DNA of 64,000 nt from Populus alba (GCF_005239225.2 NC_133300.1:2757875-2821874), one strand, 5' to 3'; shown: positions 23,101 to 35,194, counted from the stretch's first letter. Program-made: numbers and translations. The notes: generated by a model not told the origin, from the letters alone.

Positions 23101-25839
23101 GTCTCTAGGTCATTGTTTCAGCAATCACTTTACGCCCCATCATATTTCAGCATGCACGACCTCACAACTGATCTAGCTGAATACATGTCAGGAGAATTCT
23201 GCTTTAAGTTTGTTATGGATGGAGAATCGGGCTCTGGGTTCGAGGGTGAAAATTCATGCACGCTTCCAGAAAGGACTCGTCATTTATCAATCACTTCAAC
23301 ACTATATGATGGGGTCTCTAAGATATTTCCTCGCATTCATGGAGTCCAACATTTGCGCACCTTGTCTCCACTAACATACGTGGGGGGGATTGATAGTGGG
23401 GTGCTGAATGACATGTTGACAAATCTTAAGCGCTTGCGAACGCTATCTTTATATCGGTGGAGCTATAAATCTTCTCAGTTGCCCAATTCCATCGGCAACT
23501 TGAAACATTTGCGGCACTTGGACCTTTCTCAGACATTAATTAAACGGTTGCCCGAAAGTGTGAGCACCTTGTACTATTTGCAAACTCTATTGTTAAGAGA
23601 GTGTCGACATCTCATGGAGTTGCCATCCAACATTTCCAACTTGGTCGACTTACAACATCTTGATATTGAAGGGACAAATTTGAAAGAGATGCCACCAAAA
23701 ATGGGGAAACTCACAAAGCTTCGAACTTTGCAATATTACATTGTGGGAAAAGAGAGTGGGTCTAGCATGAAAGAGCTGGGGAAGCTCTCACATATAAGGA
23801 GAAAACTTTCTATTCGGAATCTCAGAGATGTTGCAAATGCTCAAGATGCTTTGGATGCCAATTTGAAGGGTAAGAAGAAGATTGAGAAGCTGAGGTTGAT
23901 ATGGGGTGGTAATACGGATGACACACAACATGAGAGAGACGTGCTTGGGAAATTGGAGCCTTCTGAAAATGTGAGACAGCTTGTCATTACTGGTTATGGG
24001 GGTACGATGTTTCCAGGTTGGTTTGGACACTCTTCCTTCTCAAATATGGTAGCGTTGACACTTTCTGGATGTAAGAACTGTATCTCCTTACCACCACTGG
24101 GGCAGCTTTCATCTCTAGAAGAGCTCCAAATTAAAGGATTTGATGACGTCGTGGCAGTTGGCTCTGAGTTCTATGGAAGTGACTCTTCGATGGAGAAGCC
24201 ATTTAAATCCCTCAAAATATTAAAGTTCGAGGGGATGAGAAAATGGCAGGAATGGAATACAGATGTAGCTGATGCTTTCCCTCATCTTGCAAAGCTCTTG
24301 ATAGCAGGTTGTCCCGAGTTAACAAATGGCTTGCCTAATCACCTTCCTTCTTTATTGATACTTGAGATTCGAGCGTGTCCGCAGCTTGTGGTTTCAATTC
24401 CAGAGGCTCCCCTGCTCACCGAAATCAATGTATTTGATGGTTCTAGTGGTCGTATAAATGCATCGGTATTATATGGCGGTGGGCGGTGCCTTCAATTTAG
24501 AGAATATCCCCAACTAAAGGGAATGGAGCAAATGAGTAACGTGGATCCCTCTTCTTTCACAGATGTTGAAATCGATAGATGTAGTTCATTTAATTCCTGC
24601 CGGCTAGACCATTTACCCCAGGTATCCACACTTACAGTCAAACAATGTCTCAATCTCGAATCTCTTTGTATAGGCGAGAGATCTCTTCCTGCTCTCCGTC
24701 ATTTGACTGTCAGACAGTGTCCTAATTTGGTGTCTTTCCCCCGAGGAGGACTAGCTGCCCCAGATTTGACAAGCCTTGTGTTAGAGGGTTGCTTATATTT
24801 GAAGTCTTTGCCAGAAAACATGCATTCCCTCCTCCCTTCCCTTGAGGATTTGCAATTGAGATCACTTCCAGAAGTTGATTCGTTTCCTGAAGGAGGTTTA
24901 CCCTCCAAATTACACACACTTTGCATTGTGGATTGTATCAAGCTCAAGGTATGTGGTTTGCAAGCACTCCCTTCTCTTTCATGCTTCAGATTTACTGGGA
25001 ACGATGTGGAGTCTTTTGACGAGGAGACGTTGCCCTCTACTCTCACAACCCTTAAAATCAAACGTCTGGGAAATCTGAAGTCTCTTGACTATAAGGGGCT
25101 TCATCACCTCACCTCTCTTAGGAAATTGAGTATCGAGGGTTGCCCTAAGCTTGAGTCCATATCAGAGCAGGCGCTTCCCTCCTCCCTTGAATACCTTCAT
25201 GTCATGACACTGGAATCTCTGGAATCCATGGGGCTTCAGCGCATCACCTCTCTTCGCAAATTGAAGATCTGGAATTGTCCAAAGCTTGCATCGTTGCAGG
25301 GGCTGCCTCCCTCCCTTGAATGCCTTCAATTATGGGATCAACGAGGTCGGGACTACAAGGAGCTTCAGCACCTGACCTCTCTTCGCACATTGATTCTCAA
25401 GAGTCCTAAGCTGGAGTCCCTTCCAGAAGACATGCTTCCCTCCTCCCTTGAAAACCTTGAAATCTTGAATCTTGAAGATCTGGAATATAAGGGGCTTCGG
25501 CACCTCACCTCCCTTCGTAAATTGCGTATCTCTAGTTCTCCCAAGCTTGAGTCCGTGCCAGGTGAGGGGCTGCCCTCCTCCCTTGTATCTCTCCAAATCT
25601 CAGATCTCAGAAATCTTAAATCTCTGAACTATACGGGGCTTCAACACTTCACCTCTCTTCGCAAGTTGTTGATCTCGCATTCTCCTAAGCTTGAGTTCAT
25701 GCCAGAAGAAGGGCTGCCCTCCTCCCTTGAATATCTTAAGATTATCGATTGTCCTTTGCTGGCCACAAGGTGTGAAAGGGAGACGGGGGAAAATTGGCCC
25801 AAAATTTCTCACATCAGCAGTATAAAAGTTTATAATTAG
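20122..25839 (+). CDS. CNL (CC-NB-ARC-LRR) disease-resistance protein, gene A, intact
   Basis: Spliced gene: exon 1 20122-20448 (109 codons), GT-AG intron 20449-22008 (phase 0), exon 2 22009-25839; about 1385 aa. Exon 1 encodes the Rx-type coiled-coil domain with the EDVID-like stretch VYEAEDLMEVIEYE. Exon 2 holds NB-ARC with P-loop GMGGVGKTT (205-213, Lys211), RNBS-A (FELKAWVWASQQFDV), kinase-2 LLLVLDDAW (Trp284, the CNL signature), RNBS-B (GSKIVVTTR), GLPLAAK and RNBS-D (CFAYCAIFPKG). MHD follows at 491-493. The rest is LRR, ending with about 46-aa modules built on HLTSLRKL and PKLES. All key motifs are present, so it is probably functional. The family is RPP13-like-1 by resemblance. CNLs act in the cytosol or at membranes as ATP-driven immune switches. 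The ligand is unknown. Confidence 0.93.
20805..21725. repeat. Fold-back element within intron 1 of gene A
   Basis: The left arm (about 20805-20960, with 'catactttcacattttcaaa' and 'agttcaatcatctggttcaa') is the diverged reverse complement of the right arm (about 21500-21725, 'gagtcagatgattgaagttt' and 'gtgaaaatatactatttttc'). The middle (21230-21490) resembles a piece of the LTR relic at 59800-60380. Gene C carries the same structure at 53530-54390. Confidence 0.55.
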
Positions 25840-26208
25840 AGGATGAAGAATTATGCAATAACACTCTCCTGTCATTTGTCCAACGTGCTCAGGTATTTAC
25901 TAAATTCTCAGCCTTGCATCTCCTTTGTTTTAAATTCTATTTTTGGAGCATGGCATTTTCACAACAACATATCTTCACCGCACAGCCCATCACCACATGA
26001 GGTAGAGATAGGTTCCCAACAATTTGTTCAAAAAACAAAGATAAATGAAAACAAGAAGAATAATAGTGATCTTGCTAACATTGTATATCAGCTATTACTT
26101 GATAATTCACTGGGATTTTATGAGATATTTAAAAGAAAAACTTTGATCAGAATATTTAACAGATGCTTAATACTAACAGCATTATATTCTTGATGGATCT
26201 ATGTTCAG

Positions 26209-26460
26209 GATTAAACTCGATAGATGGCCTATGCCCAGGATGAAATGAGGATGATGGCAAAGTGAAAAGAAAAGGTAAAACCTGAAAGAGATAACTGCTG
26301 GCCAACGATGCAGCATTTCAGAAATCAGGACATCCAAAATGATATGTTTGATCCCAGTGCAAGCAACAGATCCAGAGATCTTGACCGAGTCGGATGTTTG
26401 CTTGCATGAGTTGTTATACTTGGAACTCTGTGTTGCGAACAAGTTTGCCACCTTTTCGCA
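26209..26460 (+). other. Probable 3'-UTR exon of gene A
   Basis: After the stop codon a donor-like 'ctcag|gtattt' occurs at 25893 and an acceptor 'gttcag|gatt' at 26208, giving a proposed 316-base 3'-UTR intron. The segment recurs, with the same acceptor, behind gene C and as relics elsewhere. It has no long frame. The splice is inferred. Confidence 0.4.
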
Positions 26461-26654
26461 AACTTTTTGCCAACAATGTAAGGAAATTAAGAAAAAAATT
26501 ATCTAAATTATTTTCAACGAGTTCTATTAAGATTTGTACTTTGCATCAAATTTAGTCTTTAACTTGATTGCCTAGAAGAAGCTCTTGATTTGTAATGCTC
26601 ATATTTCTACTTCTCATCAATAAGCTGACTTGTTCTCTAAGGTCACAATTTTAT

Positions 26655-26795
26655 ATCCCATGAGTATTTGGTAGTGTGATTGTGATTGTTTTTTTTTTAA
26701 AAAAAATTATACTGAAATACATCAAAATAATATTTCTTTTTATTTTTAAAAATTTATTTTTAAGATTAGTGCATCAAAATAATCTAAAACATATA
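26655..26795. repeat. AT-rich dispersed short element (MITE-like)
   Basis: It begins 'gtgattgtgattgtttttt', has the usual 'tacatcaaaataatattt' body and is shared with 59420-59605. It probably predates the duplication. Confidence 0.45.
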
Positions 26796-27134
26796 CATAA
26801 AAAAAAGTTGATGAATCAATTTGAAAGCATCAAAGTACTTTTTTGTAAAAAAAAAAAAACTAATAAATGGTACACCCAAGGCAAAACTGTAGCCAATATA
26901 GCTTGTTGGCCAAGGAAAAGAGTCTTTCCCTTTGCAGTGATGGAGTGGCAAATAATGGCTTATGATAAGCAAAAGTTGATTCATCTTGCTTAATTCTATC
27001 CATCTATTTTCTTCATAGTTGAGCTTGCAGCACTTATAATCAACTTGAAACTTATATTCGTGACATGAGATCCTGTGAAGAATTTCCAAAAGTAAAATGA
27101 ATAAATGATCTTGCTTCAAAATTAATGGAGACAA

Positions 27135-27480
27135 ACCACTTCATCAATAAAGAGAATATTTTCAGCGATGAAATTAATTAAAAGTTGGTTACGCAATCGA
27201 ATCAAAGAAGATTGATAAATGATTGTTTGATTATTGTTAATTATATCGAAAAAGATATATTTAAAAGTGTTAATAATAAAAAAATTCTATAACGTTTTCA
27301 ATATATAAAATCTTGCAAAGAACAATTATAAATTATAAAAAAATAAAATTTCATAAATCATCTTTTTATAATACATATATAAATTTTTAAGCTTTATATT
27401 AGAAACTAACTTATAATTTTTAGATTTTTTAAAATCTTAATTAATTTAGTTATATATTTATATTATTTTATACTTTAAAA
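27135..27480. repeat. Dispersed repeat, copy 1
   Basis: 'aataaagagaatattttcag', 'cgaaaaagatatatttaaaa' and 'taattaatttagttat' match 30880-31170 over about 300 bases. Non-coding. Confidence 0.6.
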
Positions 27481-29199
27481 CTCGGGTCCATCCTTCATCT
27501 TAAAGGCATAGATGAAAACTTATTATTCTTATCTTATTTATGCCCATTTGAAGACAGTTAATCCAAACTTAATCCACTTGATGATGCCTTAATCATGCTG
27601 ATATAAAAGATTAATACATTGAGCACCAAGGCTGGCAAGGACTCGGGCTTGTAAGAAAATGTTTTTTTCAACATTTGTTTTTTAATGATGTTTATAGTTT
27701 CAGCTCAAAAAATAAAATAACTGAAATCTTGGCCTTTTAAGTTTTTTTTTTAATTTAGTATTTTTTTAATAAATTTATTTTGTGACCCAGCCCTAAATAT
27801 AATATAAATAATTTAATATGGTTAGGAAGTTTTAAACCGGCTTCCATGAATTTAATATTGTACATGTCGGATCCTTCTTGCCCGTGACGGTGACGGCAAT
27901 CCTGCCTATCATTTCGGTGTGACCCTAGGTGAAAACATTTGGCCCTTTTTTTTTAATTACTGAAAACTTAACATGTCATGTGCTAAATTCTTGAAGAACC
28001 CAGTGAATGCCAAAATTAAAGATTCATTTTGAAAATTAATTTGAAATAAAAATGAAAAATAATAATTTTTTTTCAAAAATACTTTTACATCACAAAAATA
28101 AAAATTACCTTATGTAAGGGACATGCACGGTCAATAAACCAAAGAAGAGAACGCTAGCTCTCTGGAGCGTTTGGCATGGAAAAATGAAAGGGCACGGTCG
28201 TATTCACCTGTTAATTTCACCGAGGTTGTATATTCTTTGGGTTTCCACATTGGCAATACATCAATTTGTTTTTATATTGAAAATTGTATTTTATAATTTT
28301 TTTTAAAAATATTTACATGAAATTAATATTATTTTATTATGGTTAGATTATTTTGATGTGATGATATAAAAAATAATTTTTTAAAATAAAAAATATTTTT
28401 TTAATATTTTTTTAAATAAAAAATAACCATTACCACGCTGAAAAAGTTAACAATTAAGATTTCCACGAAGGGAGCTATTTTATGTGGAAAAGAAAAACCA
28501 AAGGATGGTAGGTATGCATCAATGTCATAAATAGGGTTTGTCTTGTTATATAAGAAGACTTTGAAAGTGGCTTTGTTGACTCTGCAGAGATGAAGAATAG
28601 TCAAAAGAGTCCTAAAATTAACTCGTCTTTGCTATCCACGGCGGCGCATCATTGGTGGCTCTGGAAATTAACATCGTGCTTCCGATGCACCAAGTTATGT
28701 GCTATCCACGGCAGCGCATTATTGATATTTACACCAATATCTCAACTAATTTTATAAATTTTAAAATTAATAATTATATAAACTTTTAATGGTTTTAAAA
28801 TTTTAAAACTCAAACCGGTAATTTCTAAAAAAAAATTAAAATTTAACCAATTAAACTATAATTTGTAAAATTTCTGGGATTAATTCAAATGTGCAACGAA
28901 TATGGTTGCTATCAACATTTTATCTAGATAAACTTTATTTGTTTCTTATATTATAAAATATTTCTTTCATCAATTTTTATATATCTAATTAAGTTAATTT
29001 TATTTTTAATATATATTAAATTTATAATTTATAATTTATCATTCTTCTCATGTAAAAAACTTATTATTAATATTTTATGGATGTCCACAAGAAGATAATT
29101 AATCCATAATAATTTTTACGGTTTAACTGTTTATATATTTTTAAATTTATTGTATTAAACACAGAAATTATCTTTTTTATTATTCGATTATCAAATTTA
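27481..29199. other. Intergenic, no gene seen
   Basis: AT-rich sequence with a short element at 28270-28440 and a 70-bp direct repeat (28631 and 28701) starting 'gctatccacggcggcgca'. Bases 27965-28030 resemble 8690-8780 near the E6-like gene. Confidence 0.5.
28270..28440. repeat. AT-rich dispersed short element (MITE-like)
   Basis: It carries the core 'ttattttgatgtgatgatat' and ends 'aataaccattaccacgctg'. Confidence 0.5.
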
Positions 29200-29204
29200 T
29201 TCAT

Positions 29205-29745
29205 ACATACCGCTTCCACGCGTTTTCTTGTCTCTTCCTTCCCTTTAAAGTCCACGTGTTCCCATCATGGAATTCCGTGGCTATATTAGCTTTCTACTGC
29301 TATCATTCTCTCTCTCTCACCCTTTCGCAAGAATCGACAACTTCCTGACTCAGAAATCTTGACCTCATCTCCTAACAATTCATTGAATGGTAGGGTTCTG
29401 CACTGCACCATTCTTTTCAAGAGCTGGTGGGATGTCACAGAGAAGATGTAAAGATTTGTACTAAATGATGCATCATTAATACAGTAGAGAAGAAAGATCA
29501 CGTCCGACGAGAATATCATTACAAAATGATCCCCGGCAAACAGTCAGGGATGCCAGCACGGCCGACTTTCATGGTTAAGCTTGTAACAATTTATAATCAA
29601 CTCGAAACTTATATTCTTAACCTGAGATCTTGTGAAGAATTTCCGTGCTGTCATTGAGGTTTTGGTTGACAGGCTGTCCTCTCCTGAGGTTCTAGGCTTT
29701 TTCAAAAGACAAGCTCAATCAATGGAAAAGTTGAAGTTAAACATT
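29205..29745 (+). pseudogene. CNL relic: gene B-like leader and exon-1 piece
   Basis: Bases 29205-29335 match the 5' leader of gene B ('ttttcttgtctcttccttcc', 'tctctcaccctttcgcaa'). At 29645-29740, 'gctgtcattgaggttttggt' and 'ttctaggctttttcaaaag' match exon 1 codons (AVIEVLVDRLSSPEVLGFFK). The ATG, the rest of exon 1 and exon 2 are gone. Confidence 0.6.
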
Positions 29746-30354
29746 AAATTATTCTTCTTTTTTATTTTTTTTCTCACAAGTATTTAACCGTTCAATTTGT
29801 AAAAATATCAGTCTTTTTTATAAGCCAACAATTACACTTTTTAAATTTGCTATTATAAAATTATTTATTTATGTGATAATTTCACCAATGTTCTTTTAGC
29901 CTTGTACCAAATACCTTCTAAGAGTAATACCAAAATGAAATTTTTTTAAATATTTTTGAACCTCATAGTTTCATATCTTTATATTTTAACCGTTAACTTT
30001 ATTTCTCACCCGTTTAACTCTTTGACTATTGAGTTTTGATCCTTGCAATTCTCATAAAAGTTCAATTTATTAATTTCCTAAAGTTTTTATTTTTATTTTT
30101 GATCCTTATAGTTTCATGTATTTATGTTTAATTCTAAAATTTTATTTTCCTCACATTTCAATTCCTTTATGTTGCAATTATAAAGAGAAAGTCGCTAGAA
30201 AAACAAAGAGGAAAGAGAAGTATTTTGGTGAGTTGTATTTCAAGAACAAAAAATGTTGATTTTGGAGAGTTGTATTTTGAATGAAATAGACCCAACCAAA
30301 GCCCGGAGTTACTTAGGTCCTGGGTTGACCCGTCAAGTGGGGCTGAGTCTGATA

Positions 30355-30740
30355 ACTATGATAACAACCATGTCAGACCCAAGATATTTGGTATATCCTT
30401 GGATCTGACGACCATGTCAGACTCAATAGCCTTAGATCTGGTGATCGAGCCTCACCCAAGACCTTTAGGTTTGGCGAGCAAGCTAGACCTAAGTCTTTTG
30501 GGTCTGCCGGTCATGCCACACCCAAGATAGTTGAGTCTGACAGCCATGCCACACTCATATCTCTTTGGTCTGGTAGGTCAAGCTAGACCCAATACACTTG
30601 GGTCTTGCGGCTGAGCCGGACCTTAGAGACTTGGGTGTGGCGGCCATGTTTGGGTCTTACATGGCTGCCAGACCTAGGGTTTGGTGATTGGGTCTAGCAC
30701 TCACGCCAGACCTCAGCGTCTTGGGCCCGGCTGCCATGAC
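30355..30740. repeat. 33-bp minisatellite
   Basis: About eleven diverged units. A clear one is 'gacctaagtcttttgggtct' plus 'gccggtcatgcca'. Most adjacent units keep a 33-base spacing, but a few have indels. Each unit has the inverted pair gaccca/tgggtc. The period is eleven codons, but stops and frame shifts prevent a long frame on either strand. Confidence 0.75.
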
Positions 30741-30879
30741 CAAACTGAAAAAAAAAATTGCATAGTAACAAATACATAGTGAAAATCCAACGTGTTTTAG
30801 TATATAAGTAATAAATTTAATAATTAACATATATTGCATGATAAAATTAGCATTAATTTTACTAGTGGCTACTGCATCA

Positions 30880-31170
30880 GTAAAGAGAATATTTTAAGTG
30901 TTGAAATTGGTTAAAAGTCGATTACACAATCGAATTGGGGATAATTTGTTGAATGATTATTTGGTTACTTATATCGAAAAAGATATATTTAAAAGTGTTG
31001 ATAATGAGAAGATCCTATAATGTGTTCAACATATGAAGTCCTGCAATGAGCGATTGTGAATTATATATAAATTTTTTTTTATGAAATATATTTTTATAAT
31101 ATATGTAAATTTTTTAACTTTATATTAAAAAAATATAATTTTTGGATTTTTTAGATCTTAATTAATTAAT
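30880..31170. repeat. Dispersed repeat, copy 2
   Basis: It matches 27135-27480, for example 'cgaaaaagatatatttaaaa' followed by 'gtgttgataatga'. Confidence 0.6.
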
Positions 31171-31369
31171 GGAAAAGTTGAAGTTGATTATTAAATTATT
31201 CTCTCTTTTTTTCACAAGTATTTAATTGTGTAATTGGTAAATACATAGCTATCAAACCCAACCTAGGGGTTAACCTGACTAATGGGCTAAGTCTTGGTTT
31301 ACACGGGTTGACTTGGGTCAACCAAGAAAAATTAAAAAGACATATTTGAGGTTTTGATATTTTATATGA

Positions 31370-32350
31370 AAAAATAAGAAATAATCCATATGGATATAGG
31401 CTATACATATTGTAAAAAATTAAGTTTTAAAAGATTATTTCAAAAGGTTTTGTATTCCACATTGAAAAGATACTATCGTATTCTTCTAAGTTGAAGTATT
31501 TAAATAAAAAATATTTTCTATCCCACATTGAATAACTATTAACTTTTTTCTTGTGAACATAGAATACACACACATTAAAAGACTTGAAATTTCACATTGC
31601 AAATATAAAATATTCTTCTAATATTTATATAGTGAACTTTGAAATGAGTTAGCAAGCAACTGAAAAATATGAAAAAAAGAATCTTTGGGTAGGAGAAAAA
31701 CACTTTTAATAAAAAAACAATCTCTATTGGGTTTTTTATTGGGTCACCCGAGTTCCGGGTTTACCCAGTGTGTGAACCAGTTTACTCTAGGCCACTTGCA
31801 GGCCCAAATATTGAACGAAATAGACCTGGTCAAGGCCCCGAGTCACCATACTTGATGTTTTATTATTTTATATGAAAATTTCAAGAAACAATCCACGTGG
31901 ATATAGGTTATACATGTTGTAAACAATTAAATTTAAAATATTATTTCAAAAGGTTTTTTTTATCTCATATCGGAAAGATATCATCTTATTCTTCTAAGTT
32001 GAAGTATTTAAACTAAAAAGGTTTTTTTTTTATCTCATATTTGAAAAAACATAACTTTTTTTTTTCTGAAGAACATAGAATGTATATACTAAAGGGCTTC
32101 AAATCTCACATTGAAAAAATAAAACATTCTTCTAGTGTTTATATAGTGAATTTTGAAATGAGTTAGTAACCAAATAAAAAAAATGAAAAAAAGAAGGGTT
32201 TTTGGGTAGGAGAAAAAAACACATTTAAAAAAAATGATCTTTACCGAGTTTTTGCTGGTCACCCGAGTTCCAGGTTGACCTAATGGGTCGACTAGTTTAC
32301 TCCGAGCCAATTGCAGACCTTAATTTTTAATGAAACAGACTCGATCATTG
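31370..32350. repeat. Tandem duplication, about 485 bp, two diverged units
   Basis: 31370-31850 and 31870-32350 share in order 'tggatatagg(c/t)tatacat', 'ttattcttctaagttgaag', 'tttgaaatgagttag', 'gggtaggagaaaaa', 'gtcacccgagttcc' and 'gaaatagac/gaaacagac'. A third partial start lies at 31240-31350 ('tgggttgacttgggtcaacc'). Non-coding. Confidence 0.75.
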
Positions 32351-35016
32351 CTATTGGATCCTGTTGACAACAATACCTAATACTATTAGATCCTGTTGGG
32401 AGTATGATCGAACTCTATTGTAATGGTGGTTATTCTTGTTCTTTTTTAATATATATATTTATAGAGAAATCAAAGATAAATAAATGAAAAAAAAAAAAAG
32501 AGACGTTACAATGGTTATTTTCGTGGGTTCTGCAGTAGTAATAGTAATTATATTGTTTGAATTGTTGCAATTAGGGTGAAGTAAATAAGAAATGTACGAA
32601 TTGTAATGAATGAATGGAGAAAGAGAAAGGATGCAAAGATCCAATCTTGGGCACATGGTGGGCCCATCATTTTTATACATTGAGAGAAAACGCATACGCT
32701 TCCTCGGGTTTTCTTGTCTCTTCCTTTCCTTCGAAGCCTACGTATTCCCATCATGCAATTCAGTGGCTTATCATTCTCTCTCACATGATCACTCTCTCAC
32801 CCTTTCGCAAAAATCCACCAAGGCTCCTGCTTTCCACTACTCTTTTCTCTCACATATTCCCACCCTCACCCTTTCTGCAAAAATCCACCATGGCTCTGGA
32901 GTTGATCGGCGGATCAATTCTCTCCCCTGTCATTCAGGTTTTGGTCGACAGGTTGGCCTCTCGTGATTTTCCGGGCTTCTTCAGAAGCTACAAACTCGAT
33001 GGCCGTCTTCTGGAAAAGCTGAATGAAACACTGAATACTGTCAACGGACTACTCGACGATGCGGAGGAGAAGCAGATTACAAAGCCTGCTGTGAAGAACT
33101 GGCTTAATGATGTTAAACACGCTGTGTATGAAGCTGAGGACATATTGGAGGAGATTGATTATGAATATCTACGATCCAAGGACATTGATCGACCTGACAG
33201 CAATTGGGTAAGCATAAGTTCTTGCACCTATAGACCTTGCTTCCTCATAAAATGTTTGTTTGTTTTTTTTGTTTTTGTTTTTGTTTTTTTTTTAAACTTT
33301 CATGTATGCTCTCTAGTCTGTAAACGAGGAAAAAATAATTTTAGGCATGGTTGTTGTCTTTCTGTGAGTTTTAATTAAAGAGTATTCATTGTTATGCATG
33401 CAACTAATATCATTGGCTTTTGGTGTCTCTGGCGAAATTATGCTTGCAAATTCTCATTTATTAATTAGTTTTCTAAACATGGGCTTTGGATTTTTAAAAT
33501 CTGAATTATTTATATAAATTTTGTCAATTTTAATTAAATTATATATTTTTTATAAGAGCATAAATAAATTTTAATTGTTCTGAAAAAATAAGGGATATAA
33601 AATTGAATTGTCTTTCAATATTTTTAATGATGAATAATTAGGACTTACTAGATTCAAAACCTTTTGTTATAAATATTAAATTTCTTAGTATTTATATATA
33701 CAATAATCACCAAGTATTATGCACTTATTTTTTGTTAGCACAATTAGACTCTGAAATGATATTTTATATATGAAAGCTTCATATCTTTGTTTTAAATATT
33801 AAAAATAAATACTTTACTTTTAATATAATATAATAAGGGCTATGAAAATCACTAATGTTAAGTTAGCATCAACAATTGTAAATTCTTGAAAAAGATCTGT
33901 AGAAAGAAAACTTATTAATTCTCTAGATGTAAAAATCTTAATGTTTATGTTTTGATATTATAAAATTATAATATTTTCCTGAATTCTATCTCACGTATTT
34001 AGTCCACCATTGCAGGTAAGGGATCGGGTTCCATTTCTAAATCCAGCTAATAGAAGGATGAAAGAGATGGGAGCAGAGTTACAAATGATCCTTGAGAAGC
34101 TTGAACGTTTACTTAAACACAAGGGTGATCTGCGCCACATAGAAGGTACTGGTGGATGGAGACCATTGTCAGAGAAAACAACTCCACTGGTTAATGAATC
34201 TCATGTATATGGAAGGGACTCTGATAAGGAAGCCATAATGGAGCACTTGTTGACACAACACAACACCGATGGCTCGAATTTGTGTGCGGTTCCTATTGTG
34301 GGTATGGGCGGGATTGGTAAAACCACTCTTGCTCAGCTTATCTACAACGACGAAAGGGTAAAACAGTGCTTCGAGCTCAAGGCCTGGGTCTGGGCTTCTC
34401 AACAATTTGATGTTGCCAGGATTATTAAGGATATTCTTGAAAAGATCAACGCAAGTACTTGCCGCACCAAAGAACCAGATGAATCTCTAATGGAGGCAGT
34501 AAAAGGGAAGAAACTTCTACTTGTTCTAGATGACGCGTGAAACATCAAGTACAATGAATGGGATAAACTACTGCTACCTTTGCGGTATGTGGAGCACGGA
34601 AGTAAGATTGTCGTCACAACACGGGATGAAGATGTAGCAAAAGTCACGCAAACTGTCATCCCCTGTCACCGCTTGGATGTGATAAGCGATGAAGATTGCT
34701 GGGAGTTGTTTGCAAGGGTTGCATTTAGTGGTGTAAATTCTGGAGCAGTCTCACACTTGGAAGCATTTGGCAGAGAAATAGTGAGAAAGTGCAAAGGTTT
34801 ACCGCTGGCAGCGAAAACTCTTGGGGGTCTTTTGCACTCCGTAGGAGATGTCAGGCAATGGGAGAAGATATCCAATAGCAGTATGTGGGGTTCGTCGAAT
34901 GAAAACATCCCTCCAGCTCTAACATTGAGCTATTATTATCTCCCTTCACACCTCAAACGTTGTTTTGCTTATTGCGCAATATTTCCCAAGGGTTATGTAT
35001 TCGAGAAGGATGAATT

Positions 35017-35194
35017 TATTATGGAAAGAGTCCTATATATATGTAAATACCTAGTATAGGAATAATTATCATGTATAGTACATTCCACCCTTGTATTGTA
35101 TACAACCCTAATGTTATAAATATTAAGGAAGGGCTGCTGTGATTTGCAGCCAAGCATAATATACATTAATTCAATCTTGCTACAGAACTTAACT
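35017..35194 (+). repeat. 5' LTR of the young Copia
   Basis: 178 bp, identical to 39851-40028. It contains a short 'tataaatatt' AT motif that could serve as a promoter. Confidence 0.95.

Larger units (their letters stand above)
16149..26650. repeat. Segmental duplication unit 1 (contains CNL gene A)
   Basis: It aligns in order with 44590-59430 once the Copia at 44719-49964 is removed. Shared landmarks are an orphan exon-1 piece, an AAT microsatellite, an LTR relic, a 3'-UTR-like segment, the CNL gene and its 3' exon. Unit 1 has extra blocks at about 17095-17790 and 19497-19790. Unit 2 keeps about 300 bases (51900-52240) absent here. Confidence 0.85.

Noticed and set aside
30355..30740. Possible CRISPR-like array
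   Set aside because: The units are contiguous diverged tandem repeats without unique spacers, in plant nuclear DNA.
32614..32889. Upstream extension of the gene B frame
   Set aside because: The frame is open upstream, but the family start MALELIGGS/MAVEYIGGS with the 'ccaccatggc' context fixes the ATG at 32890.
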